Shown: piece after piece, positions 1 through 5,177 of the stretch
How the letters are laid out: each line of letters opens with the position of its first letter
Position numbering within the stretch: position 1 is the stretch's first letter
DNA from: Desulfobacterales bacterium
Lineage (GTDB): Bacteria > Desulfobacterota > Desulfobacteria > Desulfobacterales > C00003060
Direction of reading: 5' to 3'
DNA length: 5,177 bases
Assembly: GCA_020347085.1 (NCBI GenBank)
Contig: CP070769.1
Span: forward strand, 92,880-98,056
The notes under the pieces: model-generated
Told to the model about the DNA's origin: nothing
Databases searched by the model: none
Seen by the model: the letters and a program-made list of their open reading frames with translations, nothing else
Translations under genes and position numbers: made by a program

Positions 1-1
1 A

Positions 2-82
2 GGTTTAATAACCCTTTTGGGTAAGTCTGTCAATATGCGCGGGGCAGCCTATTTAGAGCTTGCACAAGGTTTCTCTTTTTAG
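2..82 (+). CDS. Possible 3' end of an upstream gene (partial)
   Basis: The frame starting at base 2 is open for 26 codons and ends with TAG at 80-82. The peptide ends in RGAAYLELAQGFSF. The mixed hydrophobic and charged composition looks like a real protein tail, but it is too short to assign to a family. The other two forward frames hit stops within the first 25 bases. If real, the gene lies on the same strand as the thiolase-like gene and ends 149 bases before it. It could equally be chance open sequence, so this is a weak call. Confidence 0.3.
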   Translation, partial: GLITLLGKSVNMRGAAYLELAQGFSF

Positions 83-136
83 TACTCGTAACTCCCTGAG
101 TCCAAATTATGTATTGGAAATATCCACGCATCAGGC

Positions 137-171
137 GGCAATTTTCCTTGTTTGAAAGGCAATAAATTGCC
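137..171. promoter_or_regulatory. Palindromic operator-like site upstream of the thiolase-like gene
   Basis: GGCAAT at 158-163 and ATTGCC at 166-171 form a perfect palindrome with a 2-base centre. A further direct copy of GGCAAT lies at 137-142, exactly 21 bases (two helical turns) upstream of the first half-site. The group ends 60 bases before the GTG start, where a dimeric repressor or activator of the two-gene unit could bind. No convincing -35/-10 pair was found around it, so the link to regulation is inference. As RNA it would also give only a short 6-bp stem. Confidence 0.35.
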
Positions 172-220
172 AAGAATTAAACGTAGTTCGGATTCTGATT
201 CGGTTGTAACGAACAGAGAA

Positions 221-227
221 AGGAAAG
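221..227 (+). promoter_or_regulatory. Ribosome binding site supporting a GTG start
   Basis: AGGAAAG lies just upstream of GTG at 232, with its GGA core 7 bases from the start codon. The frame is closed upstream by TGA at 196-198, and no ATG or TTG occurs in frame between that stop and 232. GTG is therefore the best start. Confidence 0.6.
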
Positions 228-231
228 ACTG

Positions 232-1434
232 GTGAAAGAAGTCGCTGTTGTTGGAGCAGGCATCACCAAGTGCAAAGGACGATGGGTGGAGCGCACCTAT
301 TATGGACTGTCCCAAATGGCAGTCAAGGCAGCCCTGGAAGATGCCTGCATTTCGGTGAAGGATGTGGATGCTGTCGTTTACGGAATATATAACGATATAT
401 TTGAGCTTTCGGCCATCCCGGAACACCCTCTGCAGGGGATCATCGGCATGGCCAACAAACCCGGATTGCGCGTGACCACTGGAGGGGCTACCGGAGCCTA
501 TGCCATGCTTACAGGCTATTCGTTGGTTGCCAGCGGCTTGTACGATGTGGTGATGTGCCTGGGTGTGGAAAAAGCTACAGATTGTTTTGATTTTACTTCC
601 CAAACCTCAACGCCTGAGGTGATTAAGACGATCGGCTGGTCTGGTGATACGTATTACGAACGGGAACTCGGCTGGACCGCATCAGACAGCTATGCAGAAG
701 TGGTCTTGGCTTACATGGATGAATACCCGGAGGATCTTGCGGACGAGGTGTCCGCCAAGATTACGGAGATCTTGTGTCAACAGGCCCAGAATAATCCCTA
801 TGCGCAACGATATGGTGAGCGGGTGACCGCAGAAATGGCCATGAATTCTCGGTATGTTGTCTACCCTTTTAAGCTCCTTGAAACCTGTATCTATACCGAA
901 GGGGCAGGGGCCGTTATTTTTGCCTCCAAGGACAAGTCAAAGGCAATGTGCAAGAATGCGGGGGTACCTCCTATTTGGATAACAGGTCTTGGGGCAAGTA
1001 ATGAGCACCATGTGGCCGGCAAAGACCTTCGACACAAGCTGATGCACCGGATCATGTCGGACCATCTTGCGGCCCAAGCGGCTTACAAGATGGCTGGTAT
1101 TAAGGATCCCATCAAAGAGATTCAGGTTATTGAACTACACGACGCCTTTATCAAACAACTCCAGATCACCATGGCCGAGATGGGCTTTACGAAACTGGGC
1201 AGGTCCGATGACCTCATCAATGAGGGCCTGATGACCCCTGGTGGCTCCATCCTGGTCAATCCTAGCGGCGGGCTCACCTATGGAGGGCACTTTGTAGGTG
1301 GGTCCAATATGTTTTCCTGCTGGAGTGCCAGGCGAGAGCTTATCCAACGGGAGCTCAATCGCGGCCTTATCCACGGAACAGGCTCCACCATAGCGCAGTT
1401 TGGGTGCGTGATGATCATCGAGAGGAGGTCATAA
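232..1434 (+). CDS. Thiolase-like (SCP-x type) protein lacking the nucleophilic cysteine
   Basis: This is a 400-residue thiolase-fold protein, the usual length for SCP-x/archaeal-type thiolases. It opens with the typical VAVVGAGITK strand (residues 4-13). The N-terminal loop that normally holds the acyl-accepting Cys (C-G/A-S-G) reads GGATGAYAM, so Gly85 replaces Cys. Other family landmarks remain: TEGAGAVI (222-229), ELHDAF with His303 (301-306), and GGLTYGGHFVGGS with His353 (346-358), which matches the catalytic GHP.GA motif. The C-terminal loop reads HGTGST (381-386) instead of the second Cys motif. Claisen thiolysis by the usual covalent route is therefore unlikely. Cys-less relatives such as the steroid side-chain aldolase Ltp2 perform retro-aldol cleavage of CoA esters with a DUF35 partner. 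The partner gene here starts one base after this stop. The product is probably a cytoplasmic CoA-ester lyase, aldolase or thiolase-like subunit; the substrate is unknown. There is no signal peptide or membrane segment. Confidence 0.9.
   Translation: MKEVAVVGAGITKCKGRWVERTYYGLSQMAVKAALEDACISVKDVDAVVYGIYNDIFELSAIPEHPLQGIIGMANKPGLRVTTGGATGAYAMLTGYSLVASGLYDVVMCLGVEKATDCFDFTSQTSTPEVIKTIGWSGDTYYERELGWTASDSYAEVVLAYMDEYPEDLADEVSAKITEILCQQAQNNPYAQRYGERVTAEMAMNSRYVVYPFKLLETCIYTEGAGAVIFASKDKSKAMCKNAGVPPIWITGLGASNEHHVAGKDLRHKLMHRIMSDHLAAQAAYKMAGIKDPIKEIQVIELHDAFIKQLQITMAEMGFTKLGRSDDLINEGLMTPGGSILVNPSGGLTYGGHFVGGSNMFSCWSARRELIQRELNRGLIHGTGSTIAQFGCVMIIERRS
1423..1428 (+). promoter_or_regulatory. Perfect Shine-Dalgarno inside the end of the thiolase-like gene
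   Basis: AGGAGG ends 7 bases before ATG at 1436 and lies within the last codons of the preceding gene, whose TAA is at 1432-1434. With a single base between the two genes, ribosomes can pass directly from one to the other, which fits equal production of two subunits. It fixes the start of the second gene. Confidence 0.8.
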
Positions 1435-1435
1435 G

Positions 1436-2416
1436 ATGGCCAAAGAGAAAGTTATTCCACTGCATATGATTCCCGACGTGGGCTCAGAGGTACTCCAGAT
1501 AGATGACGAGCGTTTCCTTCAAACCAACGAGGCCATGTTTACCTTCTTTAAGCGCACAAAGGGGGAGCATTCTCCGTTTTTCCTTGCCTTGAAAGAACGA
1601 AAGACCATTCTGGGTGGCAGGTGTCCTGAATGCAAGATTGTTCGGGTACCACCTTTTGAGCGCTACTGTCCAGAGTGCAACTTTGTGGAGCTCAAGCTCA
1701 TTGAGATGCCCGACATTGGGGTCATGAATAGCACGCCCCCCATTACCTATTTTGCCCACTCCCTTTTTCAGCATCAGGTTCCTTTTGGACGCGGGCGCGT
1801 GTTGCTTGAGGGTGCTGACACAGCACTTCCTATCAACGTCTACACGACCAAAGGGGTGCTCACTCCGCGGATATTCAAAAAAGGAACTCCGGTGAAAGTT
1901 GTTTTTCGTGACAAGCGTGTGGGCAAACCGACCGATATCTTTGCCGTACCACTCACTGAGCTCAAGGCTGCCCAGCGCAAGAAAAGGGGGTTGCTTGAGA
2001 GCGAACTTGACTGGGCGAGTCCCAAAGAACCGAAGGTTCCGAAACCGACGAGGAAAACGAAACAGGACCTCAATGTTGTTATGGACCAACTCCATAATCT
2101 CGCCCGCGATGCAGTCAAAAGCGCCAGGGCTCAAAATGATCTTGCCGGATGGAAGCGGACCATCCAGGTCAAGACGGGTGGAGGACCTTTCGTGATTCAG
2201 ATCGCCCGCAAGAAACTGAAATTTCAGGAGGGGACCGTCAAGAAAGCAGACTTTGTCATGGTAGTAAAGGATCCAAGATTTTTTCAGGATTGGATGCATT
2301 TCAAGGACTCGCTGACCAATGCCATCATTGCTGATAAGCTTTGGATCAGCAAGAATGCCGAATTTACCACGGTATTCAAGCTGGACCGAATCCCTCGATC
2401 CCTCAGGAGAAGGTAA
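1436..2416 (+). CDS. Zinc ribbon-DUF35 OB-fold protein fused to an SCP2-like domain
   Basis: This is a 326-residue, three-part soluble protein. Residues 20-60 form the helical lead-in seen in DUF35 proteins (FFKRTKGEHSPFFLALKE), which packs on the thiolase partner. A rubredoxin-like zinc ribbon follows with Cys63-x2-Cys66 and Cys78-x2-Cys81. The OB fold covers about 84-175. A lysine/proline-rich linker (176-207) leads to a C-terminal SCP2-like domain (about 208-326). That domain shows the family's pattern of a W-R-I-Q strand, GGGPF.I.I turn, ADFVMVVKDP strand and a helix ending before KLWISKN. Stand-alone DUF35 proteins are usually 130-150 residues, so the extra half is the SCP2 part. In known complexes DUF35 proteins shape the CoA channel of a thiolase-fold partner; SCP2 domains bind lipids and fatty acyl-CoAs. 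I infer that it hands a hydrophobic acyl-CoA to the thiolase-like subunit. The partner assignment is strong and the transfer role is inference. Confidence 0.88.
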   Translation: MAKEKVIPLHMIPDVGSEVLQIDDERFLQTNEAMFTFFKRTKGEHSPFFLALKERKTILGGRCPECKIVRVPPFERYCPECNFVELKLIEMPDIGVMNSTPPITYFAHSLFQHQVPFGRGRVLLEGADTALPINVYTTKGVLTPRIFKKGTPVKVVFRDKRVGKPTDIFAVPLTELKAAQRKKRGLLESELDWASPKEPKVPKPTRKTKQDLNVVMDQLHNLARDAVKSARAQNDLAGWKRTIQVKTGGGPFVIQIARKKLKFQEGTVKKADFVMVVKDPRFFQDWMHFKDSLTNAIIADKLWISKNAEFTTVFKLDRIPRSLRRR

Positions 2417-2450
2417 AGCTAATACGACTCGTACACTGTTTCATGAACTG

Positions 2451-2480
2451 TGTGGTTTCAATTGGCAATTTGAAACCGTA
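2451..2480 (+). terminator. Hairpin after the DUF35-SCP2 gene, possible transcript end
   Basis: GGTTTCAA (2454-2461) pairs perfectly with TTGAAACC (2470-2477) around an 8-base loop. The stem lengthens by two G-U pairs and one T-A pair to 2451/2480. It begins 35 bases past the stop codon. No T run follows on the + strand, so it is not a classical intrinsic terminator. It may instead protect the 3' end of the message or be an imperfect terminator. Confidence 0.4.
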
Positions 2481-2508
2481 GCGTATTTCATCGATTTGCA
2501 GCAGCATT

Positions 2509-2598
2509 GAAATTCGAAATCCGAATATGGAAGCACGACACGAAGTGAAGCCTGCGCTAAACAAATTCAAATGACAGAAATCTCGATGACAAAAATCT
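2509..2598. repeat. Degenerate heptad repeat, GAAATNC type
   Basis: From 2509 the sequence reads in 7-base units beginning with GA: GAAATTC at 2509, GAAATCC at 2516, GAATATG at 2523, GAAGCAC at 2530 and GACACGA at 2537. After a break the pattern returns with AAATTCA at 2563, AATGACA at 2570 and GAAATCT at 2577. Within this stretch, 2571-2585 and 2586-2600 are adjacent 15-base copies with two differences. The period and the drift suggest a decayed simple-sequence array rather than coding DNA. Confidence 0.55.
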
Positions 2599-2675
2599 TC
2601 TCCAAAATTGCACCATGTCGTTCGCAAAATAATATTTTCAATCATCAACGACTTCGGAGCAAACGGAACATATTT

Positions 2676-2681
2676 TTGACA
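2676..2681 (+). promoter_or_regulatory. Candidate -35 box upstream of the DUF1015 gene
   Basis: TTGACA matches the sigma-70 -35 consensus exactly and lies 50 bases before the DUF1015 start. No good TATAAT-like box occurs 15-19 bases downstream, so the promoter call is weak. Confidence 0.2.
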
Positions 2682-2715
2682 ATCACTCTAAAGCAGAACT
2701 TTCGAGATATTGCAG

Positions 2716-2721
2716 TAGGAG
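2716..2721 (+). promoter_or_regulatory. Ribosome binding site of the DUF1015 gene
   Basis: TAGGAG lies 9 bases before ATG at 2731. It supports this ATG as the start, which also matches the usual N-terminus of the family (M-x-x-I-R-P-F-R-G). Confidence 0.7.
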
Positions 2722-2730
2722 TATTTATAT

Positions 2731-4065
2731 ATGGCCAGAATACGCCCCTTTCGAGGGATCCTATATAACCCGGAGAAAGTGCCTGACCTAAGGGCTGTGG
2801 TCACGCTCCCGCACGACGTTATTTCAGGACAGGAGCAACAAGCGTACTACGAGGCACACCCTCAGAATATGATTCGCCTGATCTTGGGCAAGGTCTTCCC
2901 AGAGGACACCGAGTATAATAATCGTTATACCCGTGCGGCGCAATTTTTCCGCAGTTGGCTTGAGGAGGAAATACTGACTCAGGACAAAGACCCTGCCTTC
3001 TACGTGACTGAGATCGACTTCAGGATGAATGGGGAGGTTCGTACGCGGTCAGGTTTCATTGCAGTAGTGGGGATAGAAGGGTTTGAAAAGGGGATCATAC
3101 GGCCCCATGAGAAGACCTTCTCAGCTACCAACGTGGACCGGCTCAGGCTCATTGAGGCATCTCGTGCGAATTTTAGTCCTATATTCTCACTATTTTCAGA
3201 TCGTGACAACGAGATCCTTGGATTACTTCGAGAAGCGATTGAACCGCTCCGACCCGACCTTGACTTTGAAGATCTTAAAGGGTATTGCCACCGACTTTGG
3301 CGGGTGACGGATCGCAAGATTCACAAAGAGATTGGAAAGAAGTTGGCTGACCGTCCCGTGTACATTGCCGATGGACATCATCGATATGGGACCGCTCTGG
3401 AGTACCTCGATCGGATAAAATCCCGGCATCCCACATTAGCTCCGAATGATCCGTGTCATTTTGTCATGATGTATCTGACTAGCATGCAGGACCCCGGTCT
3501 TGCCCTGCGTCCAGTCCATCGCGTAGTCTGTGATGTCAAGAAAGGGACGGTTGAGGGCTTTGTCCGTAAGGCCTGTGCCTATTTTGATATTGAAACGCTT
3601 GACATTAGTCGTCTGGATCGAAAGCAGATTGAAAAAGCCTCCTTGCATGAACTAATGACAGGGACCAATAGCACGGTAATAGGGGCTGCTTTGCGAGACG
3701 ACAAGAGCTTTCACGTGCTCCGGGTGAAAACGGGGATGCGGGATCGCTTACTTAGCCAAGAGATCCCGGAGCCCCTCAGGAAGCTTGATGTCACCATGGT
3801 AACAAAGGTTGTTCTTGAAAAGATTCTTGGCCTCAACGGGGCTGCCTTGGATGACGAGCGGTCTATCCTTTATCCTAGCACAGTCGACGAGGCCCTAGAT
3901 GCGGTTTATAGAGGAGGATGTTCATTAGCCCTTATCCTCAATCCAACCCGTCTTAATGAGGTCCAGGAGGTCTCTGATGCCGGCCTCATCATGCCCAGGA
4001 AATCTACCTATTTCTACCCCAAGGTCATGGACGGCCTTGTTATCAATAAGATTTGGGATAAGTAA
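2731..4065 (+). CDS. DUF1015 family protein
   Basis: This is a full-length member (444 residues; the family is usually about 400-450) of DUF1015, a soluble bacterial and archaeal family whose biochemical role I cannot state with certainty. The family blocks are all present: IRPFRG at the start (4-9), LPHDVI (26-31, usually PYDVI), RPHEKT (124-129), ADGHHRYGTA (213-222), and MPRKSTYFYPK near the end (421-431). The charged residues His126, Glu127, Lys128, Asp214, His216, His217 and Arg218 suggest an active site. The DGHHRY block resembles the G-E/H-R-R signature of ParB-like folds, which bind nucleotides and include free-standing serine kinases. That link is inference, and no serine pathway gene is visible nearby. 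A long spacer precedes the gene and it has its own ribosome binding site, so it is probably transcribed separately. It shows no membrane segment and no truncation. Confidence 0.9.
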   Translation: MARIRPFRGILYNPEKVPDLRAVVTLPHDVISGQEQQAYYEAHPQNMIRLILGKVFPEDTEYNNRYTRAAQFFRSWLEEEILTQDKDPAFYVTEIDFRMNGEVRTRSGFIAVVGIEGFEKGIIRPHEKTFSATNVDRLRLIEASRANFSPIFSLFSDRDNEILGLLREAIEPLRPDLDFEDLKGYCHRLWRVTDRKIHKEIGKKLADRPVYIADGHHRYGTALEYLDRIKSRHPTLAPNDPCHFVMMYLTSMQDPGLALRPVHRVVCDVKKGTVEGFVRKACAYFDIETLDISRLDRKQIEKASLHELMTGTNSTVIGAALRDDKSFHVLRVKTGMRDRLLSQEIPEPLRKLDVTMVTKVVLEKILGLNGAALDDERSILYPSTVDEALDAVYRGGCSLALILNPTRLNEVQEVSDAGLIMPRKSTYFYPKVMDGLVINKIWDK

Positions 4066-4069
4066 ACGC

Positions 4070-4097
4070 TGCCTGATGCCCGATGTCGGTCAAGGCA
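4070..4097 (+). terminator. Weak hairpin just past the DUF1015 stop
   Basis: TGCCTGA (4070-4076) pairs with TCAAGGCA (4090-4097) with one bulged base. Inside it, CCG pairs with CGG around a 4-base loop. It begins 5 bases after the stop codon, and only TTT follows. The position suits a transcription terminator, but the stem is interrupted and the T run is short. Confidence 0.35.
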
Positions 4098-4193
4098 TTT
4101 GATCCAACTACTTCTTCTAGAGCGTAGGCCCTATGACCGGAGGCCAATTGTTAGCAGCCCGAACGCATTTCACATGTGGGCGGAAGACATATC

Positions 4194-4270
4194 TGGCATC
4201 AGGTATCCGGCATCCTGGGTCTGCGAGCAACACCCATTACCAAACATCCAGCACCGAATACCCGATGCGG
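4194..4270. repeat. Opposed heptad repeat arrays, NGGYATC type
   Basis: Four forward 7-base units fill 4194-4221 (TGGCATC, AGGTATC, CGGCATC, then a drifted CTGGGTC). After one neutral unit at 4222-4228, six units in the opposite orientation fill 4229-4270. Read on the minus strand these are CCGCATC (4264-4270), GGGTATT (4257), CGGTGCT (4250), GGATGTT (4243), TGGTAAT (4236) and GGGTGTT (4229). Two more reverse units, GATGCCC and GATGTCG, lie at 4075-4088. The arms can fold on each other, for example TGGGT at 4216-4220 with ACCCA at 4232-4236. Confidence 0.6.
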
Positions 4271-4276
4271 AATACA

Positions 4277-4552
4277 TAGTGTGGCGTCTCAGGAGTTTGT
4301 TCCAAAAATATGGAATCGCCAAAAAGCCATTTTCCTTGCTTCGTAAGCATTTTCGGGACGTCAGCTTCGCTCTGCTAAATCATGCACGCAGTGAAGCGGA
4401 GCGCTAAAACTCGGGCCTAAGGCCCTCAAACAGTTTATGATTCTTAACGCTCCACTCAGCTGACGTCCGGCTCCGAAAATGCTCAATGTCGCTCGGAAAA
4501 GGCTTTCGGCTCCAGTATCAGTAATTGAACTTATTCCTGAGACACAATACTA
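4277..4552. repeat. 276-base imperfect inverted repeat, MITE-like
   Basis: The outer arms, 4277-4294 and 4535-4552, match at 15 of 18 positions and include a perfect TCTCAGGA/TCCTGAGA. Further in, AAAGCCATTTTCC (4323-4335) pairs with GGAAAAGGCTTT (4495-4506). AGCATTTTCGG (4346-4356) pairs exactly with 4473-4483, and GACGTCAGC (4357-4365) pairs exactly with 4459-4467. The outer segments keep one symmetry axis. The middle branches into a side hairpin (4364-4371 with 4390-4397) and a central one (4398-4407 with 4444-4453, one mismatch), and it also contains GGGCCTAAGGCCC at 4413-4425. It has no coding capacity. It could be a non-autonomous transposable element, a REP-type bipartite element or a structured RNA. 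No clear target-site duplication was found. Confidence 0.6.
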
Positions 4553-4559
4553 GTCCCCA

Positions 4560-5177
4560 ATGCCAAATGACCAACCTCAAATGACTACCACGGAGACCCT
4601 GTTTCAAGGTCGGCTGAAGGTCATTCAGAAAAGGAAAGGTTATCGATTTTCGATTGATGCAGCAATTCTGGCAAACCATGTCCACTTGAGGCCCGCAGAC
4701 ATCGCGGTTGATCTCGGCACCGGGTGTGGGATAATTCCCTTGATTCTCTCCTTTCAGACCCCTTCTGCACACATCTACGGGATTGAGATACAGAAGGATC
4801 TGGCAGCATTGGCTTCCACGAATGTACGGGAAAACCACATGGAAGGCAGTATCACAATTATCCGCGAAGATATGAAGGATTTCAGGTCATACCTGACTCC
4901 GGGGTCGGTTGACGTTGTCTTCAGCAACCCACCTTACCGTAGATTGCTTTCGGGACGGATCAATCCAGAGGAGGAGCGGGCAGTGGCGCGGCATGAGATC
5001 AAGGCCTCTCTTTCGGATGTCGTTTCTGTTGCCGAGTGTCTACTTAAGCCGTCTGGTCGCTTCGTCGCAGTCTATCCGGCCCAGCGAGCAATCGATCTTA
5101 TCGTGCATATGCGAACCTTCAAGCTGGAGCCCAAACGGCTCAGGTGGATTCACCCCAAGAAAGACTCAGAGGCGATA
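4560..5177 (+). CDS. trmN6: TrmN6-type tRNA1(Val) adenine-37 N6-methyltransferase (3' cut)
   Basis: The reading frame runs from ATG at 4560 to the window end (206 codons, no stop), so about 40 residues are probably missing from a family of roughly 240-250. The N-terminal block GRLKVIQKRKGYRFSIDA (17-34) is the hallmark of this family. The SAM-binding motif I DLGTGCG spans 51-57, with acidic Glu76 at the end of strand 2. The adenine-N6 catalytic motif NPPY is at 123-126. In E. coli the homologue methylates N6 of A37 in tRNA1(Val), acting in the cytoplasm; the same target is inferred here from family membership. ATG at 4581 is an alternative start (7 residues shorter). Neither start has a visible Shine-Dalgarno sequence, and the frame is closed by TAG at 4551-4553, inside the end of the inverted repeat. 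Confidence 0.85.
   Translation, partial: MPNDQPQMTTTETLFQGRLKVIQKRKGYRFSIDAAILANHVHLRPADIAVDLGTGCGIIPLILSFQTPSAHIYGIEIQKDLAALASTNVRENHMEGSITIIREDMKDFRSYLTPGSVDVVFSNPPYRRLLSGRINPEEERAVARHEIKASLSDVVSVAECLLKPSGRFVAVYPAQRAIDLIVHMRTFKLEPKRLRWIHPKKDSEAI

Larger units (their letters stand above)
2417..2730. other. Non-coding spacer of 314 bases with hairpin and repeats
   Basis: This AT-rich spacer separates the thiolase-like/DUF35 unit from the DUF1015 gene. It holds a hairpin at 2451-2480, a heptad repeat at 2509-2598, an AT-rich palindrome at 2626-2638 (AAAATA-A-TATTTT), an isolated TTGACA at 2676-2681 and the DUF1015 ribosome binding site. Short open frames here lack a good start and overlap the repeats, so I call no gene. 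Confidence 0.7.
4066..4559. other. Non-coding spacer of 494 bases rich in repeats
   Basis: No credible gene is present here. The only sizable + frame (4099-4407) starts with TTG, has no ribosome binding site and runs across repeats and one arm of the inverted repeat. The stretch holds a weak hairpin just past the DUF1015 stop, 7-base-period repeats (4068-4088 and 4194-4270) and a 276-base inverted repeat (4277-4552). Bases 4098-4193 show nothing I recognise. Confidence 0.7.

Noticed and set aside
556..582. Cys109 or Cys118 as a substitute nucleophile of the thiolase-like protein
   Set aside because: They lie about 25-30 residues after the nucleophile loop, in the following strand region, not at the active-site position. 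There is no motif support.
79..603. Minus-strand open frame of 174 codons
   Set aside because: It lies mostly antisense to the well-supported thiolase-like gene, has Cys/His-rich low-complexity composition without recognisable motifs, and has no ribosome binding site.
1484..2299. Minus-strand open frame of 271 codons
   Set aside because: It is fully antisense to the zinc ribbon-DUF35-SCP2 gene, whose motifs are unambiguous. It shows no domain of its own.
2676..2711. Full sigma-70 promoter from TTGACA plus GATATT
   Set aside because: The distance between the boxes is about 24 bases, too long for a functional pair. Only the -35-like box is kept, as a weak candidate.
2319..2768. Short + frames at 2319-2510 and 2571-2768
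   Set aside because: They overlap gene ends, the hairpin and the heptad repeat, lack ribosome binding sites and have no protein-like features.
4194..4270. CRISPR array
   Set aside because: The units are 7 bases long, contiguous and degenerate, with no spacers.
4099..4407. 102-codon + frame in the last spacer
   Set aside because: It has a TTG start without a ribosome binding site, and its sequence consists of heptad repeats followed by one arm of the inverted repeat.
4398..4453. Integron attC site within the inverted repeat
   Set aside because: The GGAGCGCTAA/TTAACGCTCC pairing recalls attC arms, but no GTTRRRY core with matching RYYYAAC box is present and there is no integrase or cassette array.

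Overview
This window looks like a piece of a bacterial chromosome of moderate GC content, probably a deltaproteobacterium (Desulfobacterota) of the sulfate-reducing or syntrophic type. That placement is inferred from the gene kinds (thiolase-like/DUF35 pair, DUF1015 protein, TrmN6-type methyltransferase), the codon style and the heptad-type repeats in the spacers. No marker gene fixes the taxon. All recognisable genes are on the + strand.

Layout: bases 1-82 may hold the last 26 codons of a gene that starts outside the window. A spacer of about 150 bases follows, with a perfect GGCAAT/ATTGCC palindrome and a third half-site 21 bases upstream. Then come two tightly coupled genes: a thiolase-like protein (232-1434) and, after a single base and behind a perfect AGGAGG, a protein built from a zinc ribbon, a DUF35 OB fold and a C-terminal SCP2-like domain (1436-2416). 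A 314-base spacer (2417-2730) carries a hairpin and a decayed 7-base-period repeat. It is followed by a full-length DUF1015 protein (2731-4065). A 494-base non-coding stretch (4066-4559) holds a weak hairpin, a second set of 7-base-period repeats arranged in opposing orientation, and a 276-base imperfect inverted repeat. The right edge is the first 206 codons of a TrmN6-type tRNA adenine methyltransferase (from 4560), cut by the window end.

How the genes fit together: the first two form one functional unit. In characterised systems (archaeal thiolase/HMG-CoA synthase complexes, the actinobacterial steroid aldolase Ltp2-ChsH2, the BbsA/BbsB pair of anaerobic toluene breakdown) a DUF35 protein docks on a thiolase-fold partner and shapes its acyl-CoA site. 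This pair has two special points. The thiolase-like subunit has Gly85 where thiolases carry the nucleophilic Cys, so an ordinary thiolase mechanism is unlikely. An SCP2 lipid-binding domain sits on the DUF35 subunit rather than on the thiolase, as if eukaryotic SCP-x had been split and rewired. I infer a CoA-ester retro-aldolase or lyase-type complex acting on a bulky hydrophobic acyl chain; the substrate cannot be read from the sequence. The DUF1015 and TrmN6 genes look like separate units with no visible link to the first pair.
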